In this document: positions 29,004 to 39,097 of the stretch, in pieces
How positions within the stretch are numbered: position 1 is the first letter of the stretch
How the letters are laid out: every line of letters begins with the position of its first letter
Origin: Phytohabitans houttuyneae
Lineage (GTDB): Bacteria > Actinomycetota > Actinomycetes > Mycobacteriales > Micromonosporaceae
Assembly (NCBI RefSeq): GCF_011764425.1
Contig: NZ_BLPF01000001.1
Location: forward strand, 2,099,001-2,163,000
Direction of reading: 5' to 3'
Length of the DNA stretch: 64,000 nt
Position numbers and translations under genes: made by a program
The notes under the pieces: generated by a model
The model's input: the letters and a program-made list of their open reading frames with translations, nothing else
Databases searched by the model: none
Told to the model about the DNA's origin: nothing

Positions 29004-30593
29004 ATGGGTGTCAGTGAGGAGCCGGTCTTTCTGCGCTCCAATGCGATTATCGAGCCACTGGTTGACAGGTTCTATGCGTGGCTGCATATCACCGCACCGG
29101 TGCAGGCGTCGATGAACCTGAAGAACCTGCAGGTTCCGCTGCTCGAGTCGTATCTGCAGAATCCGCAGGTGCACATGGCCGCGAGCGTCAACCCGGCCCT
29201 GCGCGGCGGATACTTCGTCAACATCGACGAAACCCGCAGCATGGAGGTCGCGGCCCTGCTCGACACCATCAAGCGGGACCGCGCGGACATGCTGAACCTC
29301 GCGGCCGCCGTGGCCGAGGCGGACGACCTTCTGCGGCAGAGCGCGACGGGCTTCGACCTGACGCCGCTCTACCCCAAGCTGCCGTCCGCGCTGAACGGTC
29401 TCGTCGAGCTGGCCTACGACACCAGCAACCAGGCGTCGATGCACTTCATCGAGCCGCTCACCTACACCAGCCCCTACTACGACGTGAGCCGCCAGTCGGT
29501 GCAGCTGTCGTTGGAAGACGGTGTGGAGCGGCCGTTCATCCTCAGCACGCCGCGGCTGCCTGGACCCAACGTGCTGGACCTGCAGATCCCCTTCAACCAC
29601 CCCGGGCTCGACGAGCTGTTCAAGGCGCGCATCAAGCCCACCACCGCCGCGCACCTGCGTGAGGCGCTGGAGCTCAACGACGAGCAGGCGGCCTGGCTCC
29701 AGCGGCTGCTGACGTCGGAGCCCAGCGGTGCGCCGGACCGGCACATCACCGCGGGCGGGCGGGCCCGCTACTTCGGCCACGCGTGCCTGGTGTTCCAGTC
29801 GCCCGAGGCGACCGTGGTTACGGACCCGTTCATCAGCGCGGACAACCGCCACGGCGACCGGTTCACGCTCGACGACCTGCCGGACTACATCGACCTCGTG
29901 CTGATCACCCACGGCCACCAGGACCACATCGTGCTGGAGACCCTGGTGCAGCTGCGCTCGCGGATCGGCGCGGTGGTGGTGCCGCGGTCGTCCCGGGGCA
30001 ACCTGTGCGACCCGTCGATCGCCCTGTACCTGAAGGCGCTCGGCTTCACCGTGATCGAGGTGGACGACTTCGACGAGGTGCCGATCCCCGGTGGAAAGGT
30101 GATCGCGACGCCGTTCCTCGGCGAGCACTCCGACCTGGACATCCGCGCCAAGTCGACGTTCATCGTGAAGATCGCCGGCGCGAGCCTCTTCGTCGGCGCG
30201 GACTCCTCCGGCATCGACCCGGTCCTGTACCGCTACATCCGCAGTCACCTCGGTGACGTGGACATGGCGTTCCTGGGCATGGAGTGCGACGGCGCCCCGC
30301 TCACCTGGCTCTACCAGGGCCTGCTCACCCGCCCGGTGACCAAGAAGATGAGCGACTCGCGCAAGCTTTCGGGCTCCAACGCGGCGCAGGCCGCGGCGAT
30401 CATGACCGAGCTCAAGGCCGACGAGGCGTACATCTACGCCATGGGCGAGGAGAGCTGGCAGGGCCACGTCATGGCCACGACGTACACGGAAGACACGTAC
30501 CAACTCAAGCAGATCGAGGAGTTCCTGGGCTGGTGCTCCGGTCGCGGCATCACTGCCGAGCATCTGTTCAACAAACGGGAGTGGCGCTGGTAG
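29004..30593 (+). CDS. CmlA-type diiron beta-hydroxylase acting on a carrier-bound amino acid
   Basis: A 529-residue protein with an N-terminal domain of about 240 residues and a metallo-beta-lactamase-fold domain bearing the diiron motif HGHQDHIVLETL, later FLGEHSD and GADSSG. This length and layout match CmlA of chloramphenicol biosynthesis, which beta-hydroxylates an amino acid while it is attached to an NRPS carrier; relatives occur in ramoplanin-type clusters. ATG at 29004 follows GGGAGGG. It is the leftmost gene that clearly belongs to the peptide cluster. The two aspartate-coding A domains make carrier-bound Asp a candidate substrate, but Hpg, an aromatic residue or others are possible. 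Confidence 0.85.
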   Translation: MGVSEEPVFLRSNAIIEPLVDRFYAWLHITAPVQASMNLKNLQVPLLESYLQNPQVHMAASVNPALRGGYFVNIDETRSMEVAALLDTIKRDRADMLNLAAAVAEADDLLRQSATGFDLTPLYPKLPSALNGLVELAYDTSNQASMHFIEPLTYTSPYYDVSRQSVQLSLEDGVERPFILSTPRLPGPNVLDLQIPFNHPGLDELFKARIKPTTAAHLREALELNDEQAAWLQRLLTSEPSGAPDRHITAGGRARYFGHACLVFQSPEATVVTDPFISADNRHGDRFTLDDLPDYIDLVLITHGHQDHIVLETLVQLRSRIGAVVVPRSSRGNLCDPSIALYLKALGFTVIEVDDFDEVPIPGGKVIATPFLGEHSDLDIRAKSTFIVKIAGASLFVGADSSGIDPVLYRYIRSHLGDVDMAFLGMECDGAPLTWLYQGLLTRPVTKKMSDSRKLSGSNAAQAAAIMTELKADEAYIYAMGEESWQGHVMATTYTEDTYQLKQIEEFLGWCSGRGITAEHLFNKREWRW

Positions 30594-30602
30594 GACACCA
30601 GT

Positions 30603-30647
30603 AGCTGGCCGACGGCAGGGCCCCCACTGCCGTCGGCCAGCTTTTTT
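30603..30647 (+). terminator. Rho-independent terminator after the beta-hydroxylase
   Basis: A 16-bp stem AGCTGGCCGACGGCAG / CTGCCGTCGGCCAGCT followed by a run of T; the best intrinsic terminator in this part of the window, lying between converging genes. Confidence 0.9.
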
Positions 30648-30662
30648 ATGCGCGAAACGCGG

Positions 30663-31468
30663 TCAGCGCCCCCGCCACACGGGATCCCGGCGCTCCGCGA
30701 ACGCCTTCGGACCCTCGACCGCGTCCTGGCTGTGCATCCGCCGCTGCTCCCACTCGAAGCGGGTCGCGAACGCCTCGTCCAGCGGCATCTCCAGCGACCG
30801 CATCGCCGCCTCCTTGATGGCCCGTACCGCCAGCGGCGCGGCACGCACCAGGTCCTCGACCCACCCGGCGACGCACTCGTCGAGCCGGTCGGCCGGTACG
30901 ACCTCGTTGACGAGGCCGAGCTCGGCGGCCACCCGCGCGGGCATGCGGCGCCCGGTCAGCAGGTAGCCCATCGCCGTCTTCAGCGGGATCTGCCGCGGCA
31001 GCCGGAACGCACCTCCCGCGCCCGGCACCAGCCCGAGCCGCGCCTCCGGCAGCGCGAAGACCGCGTCCTCCGCGGCGATCACGATGTCGCAGGCGAGGAC
31101 GAGCTCGAATCCCCCACCCAGCGCGTACCCGTTGACCCGCGCCACGACCGGCTTCGAGAACGTGGTCCGCTCGGTCAGCCGCGGCCAGCCGGGCAGCCCG
31201 CGGCTGCCGAACGTGGTCGGCGGCGCGCCCCCCTCGTTGAGCCGGGCCCGCTCGCGCAGGTCCTGCCCCACCGAGAACGCGCGGTCGCCGGCGCCGGTGA
31301 GCACCACCACCCGGACGTCGTCGTCGGCCTCGGCCTCGTCCCAGACGGACCCCAGCTCCTCGTGCATGCGCAGGTCCATCGCGTTGAGGACCTCGGGCCG
31401 GTCGAGCGTCACGTACGCGGCGTGGCCGCGCTTCTCGTAACGCACGCGGGAGCGCTCGGCGGCGCTCA

Positions 31469-31469
<1 letters not shown>
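30663..31469 (-). CDS. dpgD: Enoyl-CoA hydratase-like protein of the Dpg pathway
   Basis: Crotonase-fold enzyme that with DpgB assists dehydration/aromatisation of the DpgA tetraketide to 3,5-dihydroxyphenylacetyl-CoA. The 268 residues include [20 protein letters not shown], the oxyanion-hole segment [16 protein letters not shown] and [20 protein letters not shown] with a glutamate typical of active hydratases. ATG at 31469 shares one base with the dpgC stop (TGATG), so the two are translationally coupled; the long open frame further upstream belongs to a dpgC shadow. Confidence 0.9.
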
Positions 31470-32857
<1,388 letters not shown>

Positions 32858-32875
32858 TCAGCCGGGAAAAGCGGA

Positions 32876-33967
32876 TCAGCCGGGCGAGCTCGTGCGTTGC
32901 TCGAGTTCGTTGGCCAGCTGCAACCACTCATCCGCACAAACCCGAGCCACGTTAGCGACTATGTACGTGCAGTGTGGAGGCACCTTACCCACCACATCAA
33001 GCCGCTCATCCGACCGGATCGCACGCGAAAAAATCCACCGCAACAACATCCGACCAGACTCCGTAAACCGCAACGACGGATCACTCTGCAACCCACGCAA
33101 CATCGAAGCCAACCGCGGACCCTCAACACCACCCACACCAAACGACTTCACACCCGAACCATCACCACGCCCACGACGCACCGACGGCACCGGATCCTCA
33201 CCACGCTCAATCCGCTTCCGCACATCCCGCACCGTCGACGGCGACACCCCCGCCTCCCGCGCCACCTCACGCAACGACGCACCCGGCCGCTCACGAATAA
33301 TCGCCGAAGCCCTCAACCGACCCTCAGCATTATCCAACGGACGCACCCGACCATCCCGACCAGTCCGCGCCCGCACCTCACCATCCCCACCACCCAACGA
33401 ACGACGACGAACATTCCCCACCGTCCGCGCACCCAACCCCGTCACCGACGCAATCGCCCGATCCGACCAATTCGGATGCGACGCAATAATCCGCTCCGCA
33501 GCCCGCGTCCGATCCGCCAACGACAACGGCAACCCATGAGCAATATTCGTCTGCACCGCAAGCACAAACGCTTCCTGCTCCGAACCATCAAAAAACCGAA
33601 CCTCAATCAACTCGTCACCACGCAACAACGCAGCACCAAGCCGATGATTACCATCAATCACCCGCATCGAAGAACGATGCACAATAATCGGAGGCAACCG
33701 CTGATCCACACTCGCCAACATACGAGTATGCTCAATATCCTCCCCCGCCTGCCGCGGCGAATTCGCCGGCAGCAACGACTTGACGGGTACGAACTGGACT
33801 TCCTGGTCGATCTCGAGTGAGTTAACCGCTGGTAACTTCTGGTCGGACAGGTCGAATTGCATCCATGCCGGCACAATCGGTGACGCCGTCACCGTGGCGA
33901 CATTGCTCCCGTACTCCAAGGTGTGTCCCCCCGATAAGGATTGGATCCTCGGCACAACCCGTTGCAT
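32876..33967 (-). CDS. StrR/ParB-like pathway activator, copy 1
   Basis: Cluster-situated transcriptional activator of the StrR/Bbr/Tei15* type. It has a ParB-like N-terminal part (LLPANSPRQAGEDIEHTRML, IIVHRSSMRVIDGNHRLGAA), a central helix-turn-helix (SDRAIASVTGLGARTVGNVR) and a conserved C-terminus. Residues encoded by 32892-33772 are identical to those of the second copy at 42863; the first ~65 residues and last four differ. The coding strand is rich in G- and T-ending codons, unlike its neighbours, and the unique 5' part has two TTA leucine codons (codons 11 and 45). The start is uncertain: ATG 33967 or ATG 33862. Probably cotranscribed with dpgCD. Confidence 0.9.
   Translation of the reverse strand: MQRVVPRIQSLSGGHTLEYGSNVATVTASPIVPAWMQFDLSDQKLPAVNSLEIDQEVQFVPVKSLLPANSPRQAGEDIEHTRMLASVDQRLPPIIVHRSSMRVIDGNHRLGAALLRGDELIEVRFFDGSEQEAFVLAVQTNIAHGLPLSLADRTRAAERIIASHPNWSDRAIASVTGLGARTVGNVRRRSLGGGDGEVRARTGRDGRVRPLDNAEGRLRASAIIRERPGASLREVAREAGVSPSTVRDVRKRIERGEDPVPSVRRGRGDGSGVKSFGVGGVEGPRLASMLRGLQSDPSLRFTESGRMLLRWIFSRAIRSDERLDVVGKVPPHCTYIVANVARVCADEWLQLANELEQRTSSPG
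32892..33772. repeat. 881-bp direct repeat, left copy
   Basis: Apparently identical, base for base, to 42879-43759 (constant offset 9,987). It covers nearly the whole StrR-like coding region; identity stops abruptly at both ends inside the genes. Confidence 0.92.
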
Positions 33968-34399
33968 TTGGTGCAGCCATTTGGCCAGGAATGAGCTTCA
34001 TAGCTGACCAAGATTCGGATTGATCGTACGGGAGATGACCAAGCCCGCGGGGGTGTCCAAGTGCGCATCGACGCAGTTGAACACCGGCGTCCGGCTATGC
34101 TGGCGCGCTCCAGATCGCCCATATACGGGCACAGCTGGCATTTTGCAGCGCTAACACACGCGTCACTGTCCGAAACTTTGAGGAAATACACAGGCGACGT
34201 AATGACGACAGCGGCATTCTTCGCGGGTAATGGCCTCGGATCGCCCACTTAGTGGGATCGGACCGCGAGCATCCGATGTGGATGAAAACGATCCAACCAC
34301 GGTGATCCACATGGATACGGCTAAGGCTCGAAAAGCCGCAAATCACCCACGCGCCTGGTCTGAGAGGCGGCGCGGGGTCGGATGGCGATTGTTCGGCCG
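33968..34399. other. Intergenic region between StrR copy 1 and free PCP
   Basis: About 430 bases, less GC-rich than the genes. It contains the probable StrR promoter and a short palindrome CCCACT-T-AGTGGG at 34244-34256. No coding sequence is supported. Confidence 0.45.
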
Positions 34400-34711
34400 C
34401 TACGCGGCGAGACCGTGCTCCGCCACGTACGCGTGGCCGGCCCGGTCCAGTTCGGACGACGGGACGCCGGAGTCTCGAAGAGCCCGTGCCAATGCGGCGA
34501 CCGTGAGGTGCTCTAGCACCATTCCGTAGTCCACCGTCACGCCGAGGCTCTTCCGCAGCCGAGTCGCGACCCTCATCGCGGCCAGCGAGTGGCCGCCGAG
34601 CGCGAAGAAGTTGTCGTCCACGCCGATCGGCTTCTTCCGCAGGGTCGACTCCCAGCAATGCACGAGCACGACCTCAAGGACGTCACGCTGGGTGCCAGTT
34701 TCCACGGACAT
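34400..34711 (-). CDS. Free-standing peptidyl carrier protein
   Basis: A 103-residue thiolation protein with the canonical phosphopantetheine site [20 protein letters not shown] (Ser at about residue 43). ATG at 34711 follows GGAGGAG. Divergent from the second carrier protein at 35006, which has the different PltL/CloN5-type motif. Either it carries an amino acid loaded in trans, or it is the acceptor of the pyrrolyl group, analogous to CloN1/CouN1 in the aminocoumarin pathway. The window has no obvious second free A domain to load it. Confidence 0.88.
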   Translation of the reverse strand: MSVETGTQRDVLEVVLVHCWESTLRKKPIGVDDNFFALGGHSLAAMRVATRLRKSLGVTVDYGMVLEHLTVAALARALRDSGVPSSELDRAGHAYVAEHGLAA

Positions 34712-35005
34712 CGACGGCTCCTCCTTCGCCCAGGCGACAGGTGGGCGTCGCGCGGCCGGCGCGGCATCGGCCGCGCCCGGACTTGGTTCACTCTGGACAG
34801 TCGGGAGATTCGCACGGGGAAGGCGCGGCCGTCAACGCGGCGCCGGCGCAGGCTCATACGGCTTGGGACAGCGAATGTGCAACTGCGAAAACAGCAGCAG
34901 TCGCACGACTGCGACCACCAATCATCGCGGTCTACCCTCTGCTCGAAATGGCGTGGCGGCGTGGCGTCCCACGTCCGGGACAGACTCGCGATTCGGAGAG
35001 GTTCG

Positions 35006-35323
35006 ATGCCAACGGATCAGTACACGCATGTGCTGGAGATCCTGACCAACTACGTTTCCACCGGTCTGCTCGGTGACGAGAACGCAGCGGATCTCACCGC
35101 CGACACCCCTCTGCTGGAGCTCGGCGTACTCAACTCGGTCGAGACGGCGCGCCTCGTCGCGTACATCCGCGAGACCTTCGGGGTGCGGCTGCCGCCGGCC
35201 TCTATGACCGCCGGCAACTTCCGTGACCTGAAGGCGATCGCCACCCTCGTGGCCGCCCAGCTGCCGGAAGCTGCCGCCGACAAGCCGGTCCCGGCCGGTG
35301 TGGACGGAGGCGTCCGTGGCTGA
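35006..35323 (+). CDS. Prolyl/pyrrolyl carrier protein, PltL/CloN5 type
   Basis: A 105-residue acyl carrier protein with the motif LLELGVLNSVETARLVAYI; the serine after GVLN is the phosphopantetheine site, the form seen in PltL, CloN5 and RedO, which hold proline during its oxidation to pyrrole. ATG at 35006 follows GGAGAGG; the longer frame to 34589 is not conserved. The 3' end overlaps the halogenase gene by eight bases, tying carrier and halogenase expression together. Confidence 0.88.
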   Translation: MPTDQYTHVLEILTNYVSTGLLGDENAADLTADTPLLELGVLNSVETARLVAYIRETFGVRLPPASMTAGNFRDLKAIATLVAAQLPEAAADKPVPAGVDGGVRG

Positions 35324-36671
35324 CGACTACAAGTACGACGTCGGTGTGATCGGCGGCGGACCGGCCGGCTCCACCGTCGCGTCCTACCTGGCCAAGGCGG
35401 GCCTCGACGTCGCCGTCTTCGAGTCGGAGATGTTCCCGCGCGAGCACGTCGGCGAGTCGCTCGTGCCGGCGACGACGCCGGTGCTGCACGAGATCGGCGC
35501 GCTCGACAAGATCGAAGCAGCCGGCTTCCCCCGCAAGTACGGCGCGGCGTGGACCTCGGCCGACTCCCGGCCGACCGCACCGCTCGACTTCCACGTCAGC
35601 TCGCACGGCTGGGGCGTCGCGGAGATCAGCTACCACGAGCGCAACCAGCGGGGCGTCGACCGGCCGTACTCGTTCCACGTCGACCGCGGGAAGTTCGACC
35701 TCATCCTGCTCAAGCACGCCGAGGAGCTCGGCGCCTCGGTCTTCAGCGGCGTACGGGTGAACCGCGTCGACTTCACCGACCCGGACCGTCCGGTGCTGGA
35801 GACCACGATGGGCCGTACGCGGGTGCCGATCCCGGTGCGGATGGTGGTCGACGCCAGCGGGCGGCAGACCCAGCTCGGCAACCAGCTCAAGATCAAGGTG
35901 TCTGACCCGGTCTTCAACCAGTACGCGATCCACACCTGGTTCGAGGGCCTGGACCGGGAGAGCCTGGCCCGCGACCACGCCCAGTCCGACTACATCCACG
36001 TGCACTTCCTGCCGCTGGAAGACACGTGGGTCTGGCAGATCCCGATCACCGACACGATCACGTCGATCGGCGTGGTGACCCAGAAGGAGCGGTTCAAGGC
36101 CGCCAAGGACGACCTGGAGACGTTCTTCTGGGACTCGGTCCGCAGCCGCCCCGACCTGTACGACAGCCTGCAGGCGTGCAAGCGGCTGCGGCCGTTCAAG
36201 TCGGAGGGCGACTACAGCTACGCCATGCGGCAGATCGCCGGCGACGGCATGCTGCTCATCGGCGACGCGGCCCGGTTCGTCGACCCGATCTTCTCCAGCG
36301 GCGTCAGCGTCGCGATGAACAGCGCGCGGTTCGCGGCGGCGGACATCGTGGCCGCGGCCAAGGCCGGAGACTTCCGGCGGCCGAGGTTCGACAACTACGT
36401 CGACACGCTGCGGCGCGGTGTGAACAGCTGGTACGACTTCATCTCGATCTACTACCGGCTCAACATCCTCTTCACCGCGTTCATCGACGACCCGCGGTAC
36501 CGCAACGACGTCATCCGCATGCTGCAGGGCGACGTCTACGACGGTGAGGAGCCGCCGGCGCTCGGCGCCATGCGGGACTTCGTCGCCGCGGTCGAGGCGG
36601 ATCCCGACCACCTGTGGCACGACCGGCTCGGAAACCTCAAGGCGTCAGCGAGCGCCGCGGCCCTTTTCTGA
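35316..36671 (+). CDS. FADH2-dependent pyrrolyl-carrier halogenase, PltA type
   Basis: Chlorinates pyrrole-2-carboxyl bound to the PltL-type carrier, using FADH2, O2 and chloride. The 451-residue protein closely follows PltA along its length: FAD motif GVIGGGPAGSTVASYLAKAG, EHVGESLVPATTPVL, the halogenase motif TWVWQIPIT, GDAARFVDPIFSSGVSVAMN and the C-terminal WYDFISIYYRLNILFTAF. One or two chlorines cannot be told from sequence, though PltA makes the 4,5-dichloro product. GTG at 35316 lies five bases after GGAGG and overlaps the carrier gene. FADH2 may come from the flavin reductase at 61590. Confidence 0.93.
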   Translation: MADDYKYDVGVIGGGPAGSTVASYLAKAGLDVAVFESEMFPREHVGESLVPATTPVLHEIGALDKIEAAGFPRKYGAAWTSADSRPTAPLDFHVSSHGWGVAEISYHERNQRGVDRPYSFHVDRGKFDLILLKHAEELGASVFSGVRVNRVDFTDPDRPVLETTMGRTRVPIPVRMVVDASGRQTQLGNQLKIKVSDPVFNQYAIHTWFEGLDRESLARDHAQSDYIHVHFLPLEDTWVWQIPITDTITSIGVVTQKERFKAAKDDLETFFWDSVRSRPDLYDSLQACKRLRPFKSEGDYSYAMRQIAGDGMLLIGDAARFVDPIFSSGVSVAMNSARFAAADIVAAAKAGDFRRPRFDNYVDTLRRGVNSWYDFISIYYRLNILFTAFIDDPRYRNDVIRMLQGDVYDGEEPPALGAMRDFVAAVEADPDHLWHDRLGNLKASASAAALF

Positions 36672-36718
36672 GCAACGCGATGCGCGAGCGGTCCGGCGGC
36701 ACGAGGCTCCGGCCGACC

Positions 36719-37849
36719 TCACAGACCCAGCTCCCGAGCGATGATCTGGCGCTGGATGTCCGAGGTACCGGAGAAGATCGTGCCGCCGACCGCGTCGCGC
36801 AGTGCCGCCTCGACCCCGTTTTCGCTCAGGTAGCCGCGGCCACCGAGGACCTGCACGGCGTCGGCGGCACTGGCCACCGCCGCCTCCGAGACGGCCAGCT
36901 TGGACAATGCCGAAGCAAGCGGGTCGGCGTCCCCGCGGTCGATCGACCAGCAGGCGCGGTACAGCAGGAGGCGGCCGCTCTCCAGCCGCAGCTTCATGTC
37001 CACGATGCGGTTGGACACCGACTGAAACTCGCGCAGCGCCCGGCCGAACTGGCTGCGCCTCTTGGCGTGCTCCACGACCGCGTCGACGAGCCGGTCCTGC
37101 ACGCCGAGGTAGAGGGCGAACAGGCAGGTCCGCTCCCAGAGCATCGAGTGCTGGAAGACGACCGAGCCCTGGCCCCGCTCGCCGAGCACGCCCTCGTCCG
37201 GCACGAAGCAGTCCACGAACTCGACCTCGCTCGCCGGGCACGACGCCATGCCGAGCTTGCGGAACGGCGGGCCCACGCGGATCCCCTCAGCGTCCCGCCC
37301 GACTGCGAACGCCGTGAGCGAGAAGTGGCCGGCCGCCGGGTCGGTCGTGGCGTAGGTGACGAACACGTCGGCCGCCGGGCCGTTGCTCACGAAGCTCTTG
37401 GTGCCGTTGAGCAGGTACCCGCCGTCGACGCGGGTCGCCGTCGTGGCCAGTGTGGACACGTCGGAGCCGGCGCCGGGCTCGGTCATCGCGTTGGCGGCGA
37501 CGGCCCGGCCGGCGCACATGTCGGGCAGCAGCCGCTCCCGCAGCGCCGGCGCGCCGAAGTCGGCGATCGGCATCGCGCAGGCGAACAGGTGCGCGGCGGC
37601 CGCGAAGACAAGCCCGGTGTCCGGGCAGCCGCGGCCGAATGCCTCGAAGAGGTGGGCGGTGTCGAGGGCGCCGAGCCCCGCCCCGCCGTACTCGGGTGCC
37701 ACGCTCGCCCCGAGCAGCCCCTGCTTGCCCAGGGCCAGCCAGTCGTCGGGCGCGAGGCCCGGTGCGCCCGTCTCGGGCCCGAAGCCGCGCGCGGCAGCGA
37801 GCGCCTCGTCGTACCGCGCCCGCTGCTCGGGCGTCCAGCCGAACTCCAT
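36719..37849 (-). CDS. Prolyl-carrier dehydrogenase (PltE/CloN3 type, acyl-CoA dehydrogenase family)
   Basis: FAD enzyme that oxidises carrier-bound L-proline to pyrrole-2-carboxyl in two two-electron steps. The 376 residues show the acyl-CoA dehydrogenase fold with AITEP-like segment AMTEPGAGSDVSTL, RRSQFGRALREFQSVSNRIV, LLYRACWSIDRGD and the family ending GTIFSGTSDIQRQIIARELG, all arranged as in PltE. ATG at 37849 has GGAGG five bases upstream and is preferred to GTG 37861. It lies 45 bases downstream of the KAS III-like gene, same strand. Confidence 0.9.
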   Translation of the reverse strand: MEFGWTPEQRARYDEALAAARGFGPETGAPGLAPDDWLALGKQGLLGASVAPEYGGAGLGALDTAHLFEAFGRGCPDTGLVFAAAAHLFACAMPIADFGAPALRERLLPDMCAGRAVAANAMTEPGAGSDVSTLATTATRVDGGYLLNGTKSFVSNGPAADVFVTYATTDPAAGHFSLTAFAVGRDAEGIRVGPPFRKLGMASCPASEVEFVDCFVPDEGVLGERGQGSVVFQHSMLWERTCLFALYLGVQDRLVDAVVEHAKRRSQFGRALREFQSVSNRIVDMKLRLESGRLLLYRACWSIDRGDADPLASALSKLAVSEAAVASAADAVQVLGGRGYLSENGVEAALRDAVGGTIFSGTSDIQRQIIARELGL

Positions 37850-37894
37850 CGGTCCTCCCACAATCGATCGGCCCGGTCGGCCGCGCCAGACCGG

Positions 37895-38929
37895 CTACGG
37901 CGCCCAGGGCGGTGCGGCGAGCACGCGGACCACCGCGCCGGCGATGTTGACGCCCGGCCCGACGCCGAGCAGCAGCAGGTGCGTCCCCGGCACGGCCACG
38001 CCCGTGTCCAGCAGGTGGTCGAAGCCGATGACCTGGTCCGCCGCGCCGACGTGCCCGATCGTGCTGCCGTACTCCCAGGTGGTGCGCGTGAGCGGCACGT
38101 CCAGTGGGCCGAGCCGGTCTTCGACGAGCTCGCGGCCGGCGTGGTTGAACAGGACCCGGTCGACCTCGTCGAGCTTGATGCCGGCCTCGTCGAGCAGCTG
38201 GTCGACCAGCGCGCCGAACTGCTGCACGAAGCGCAGCCCGCTGTTCGTGCCGAAGCCGCCGGAGCTGGCGAACTCGGCGAACCGCGCGCCGAAGTCCAGC
38301 CGCTGCCCGAGCGTCATGTCCGGCGGGAAGAGCGGCGTGTCGCCGCGGTGCAGGCCCTCCAGCTCGGCCAGCGTCACCGAGGAGACGGACAGGATCTCGG
38401 CGAAGCCGGCTTCCCGGCTGAGCACCAGCGCGCCCGCGCCGTCCGCCATGACCAGGCCCGGGTTGCAGCGCCACCGGTCCAGCAGCGGGGAGCCGCCGAA
38501 GTTGTCAGCGGCCACGAGCAGGGCCGACCGGTCGGTGGGCACCACGCGCAGCGCCGCGTCGGCCAGCAGGAGCGCGCCGAACATGCCGTTGCAGCCCTGC
38601 CGGATGCCGGTCGCGAACACGTCAGCGGCGTCCAGGTTGCGCTGCAGGTAGGCGTACGGGCACCAGCCCTCCGGACCGGAGTGGTAGACGTCGATGTGAA
38701 AGAGGTGGCTCAACGACCGCCCCGGCACGCCCGCGCGACCCAGTGCCGTCCGGGCCGCGGACAGCGCAAGGTCGGGAGCCGACTCGTCGCCGGCGATCGC
38801 GATGCTGACGAACCCGGTCGCCTCGGCCTCGTCGGCGTCGTACCAACCGGCGGCGACCGCGTCCTCGACCGGCACCCGGTCGGCGACCCGCACCCCTATC
38901 CCACGTACGAACAGTCCTGGTGTCCGCAT
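37895..38929 (-). CDS. KAS III-like acyltransferase (CloN2/CouN2-type candidate)
   Basis: A 344-residue thiolase-fold protein. The nucleophile is in FATGIRQGCNGMFGALLLAD; a histidine occurs in VLFNHAGRELVED. The region that in true condensing enzymes supplies the catalytic asparagine (N-T-S) here reads WEYGSTIGHVGAADQ, so that Asn appears to be replaced by Ser. This fits an acyl-transfer rather than a condensing role. CloN2 of clorobiocin biosynthesis, a KAS III homologue, moves the pyrrolyl group between carrier proteins; the present gene lies inside the pyrrole cassette, which supports the same role. AAGGA precedes the ATG at 38929. Analogy to CloN2 is inference. Confidence 0.75.
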   Translation of the reverse strand: MRTPGLFVRGIGVRVADRVPVEDAVAAGWYDADEAEATGFVSIAIAGDESAPDLALSAARTALGRAGVPGRSLSHLFHIDVYHSGPEGWCPYAYLQRNLDAADVFATGIRQGCNGMFGALLLADAALRVVPTDRSALLVAADNFGGSPLLDRWRCNPGLVMADGAGALVLSREAGFAEILSVSSVTLAELEGLHRGDTPLFPPDMTLGQRLDFGARFAEFASSGGFGTNSGLRFVQQFGALVDQLLDEAGIKLDEVDRVLFNHAGRELVEDRLGPLDVPLTRTTWEYGSTIGHVGAADQVIGFDHLLDTGVAVPGTHLLLLGVGPGVNIAGAVVRVLAAPPWAP

Positions 38930-39097
38930 TCCTTCACCACCGCCGGTAGTTCGTCCGTCCAAGTGGCGCCGTTCCGTGGTTCGGCGCCCTCGGAACACTA
39001 TGTAGGCGGCCGAGGCGAGGCAAGCGAAGTCAGTTCGTGCGACAAAAACCCTATCGAGGTGGCAAATGACTGGTAAAAGCATGGCGGTGCGCGCGCG

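Noticed and set aside
37895-38929. Fatty-acid initiating ketosynthase (FabH)
   Set aside because: No other fatty-acid genes adjoin it, the catalytic Asn region is altered, and it sits inside the pyrrole cassette.
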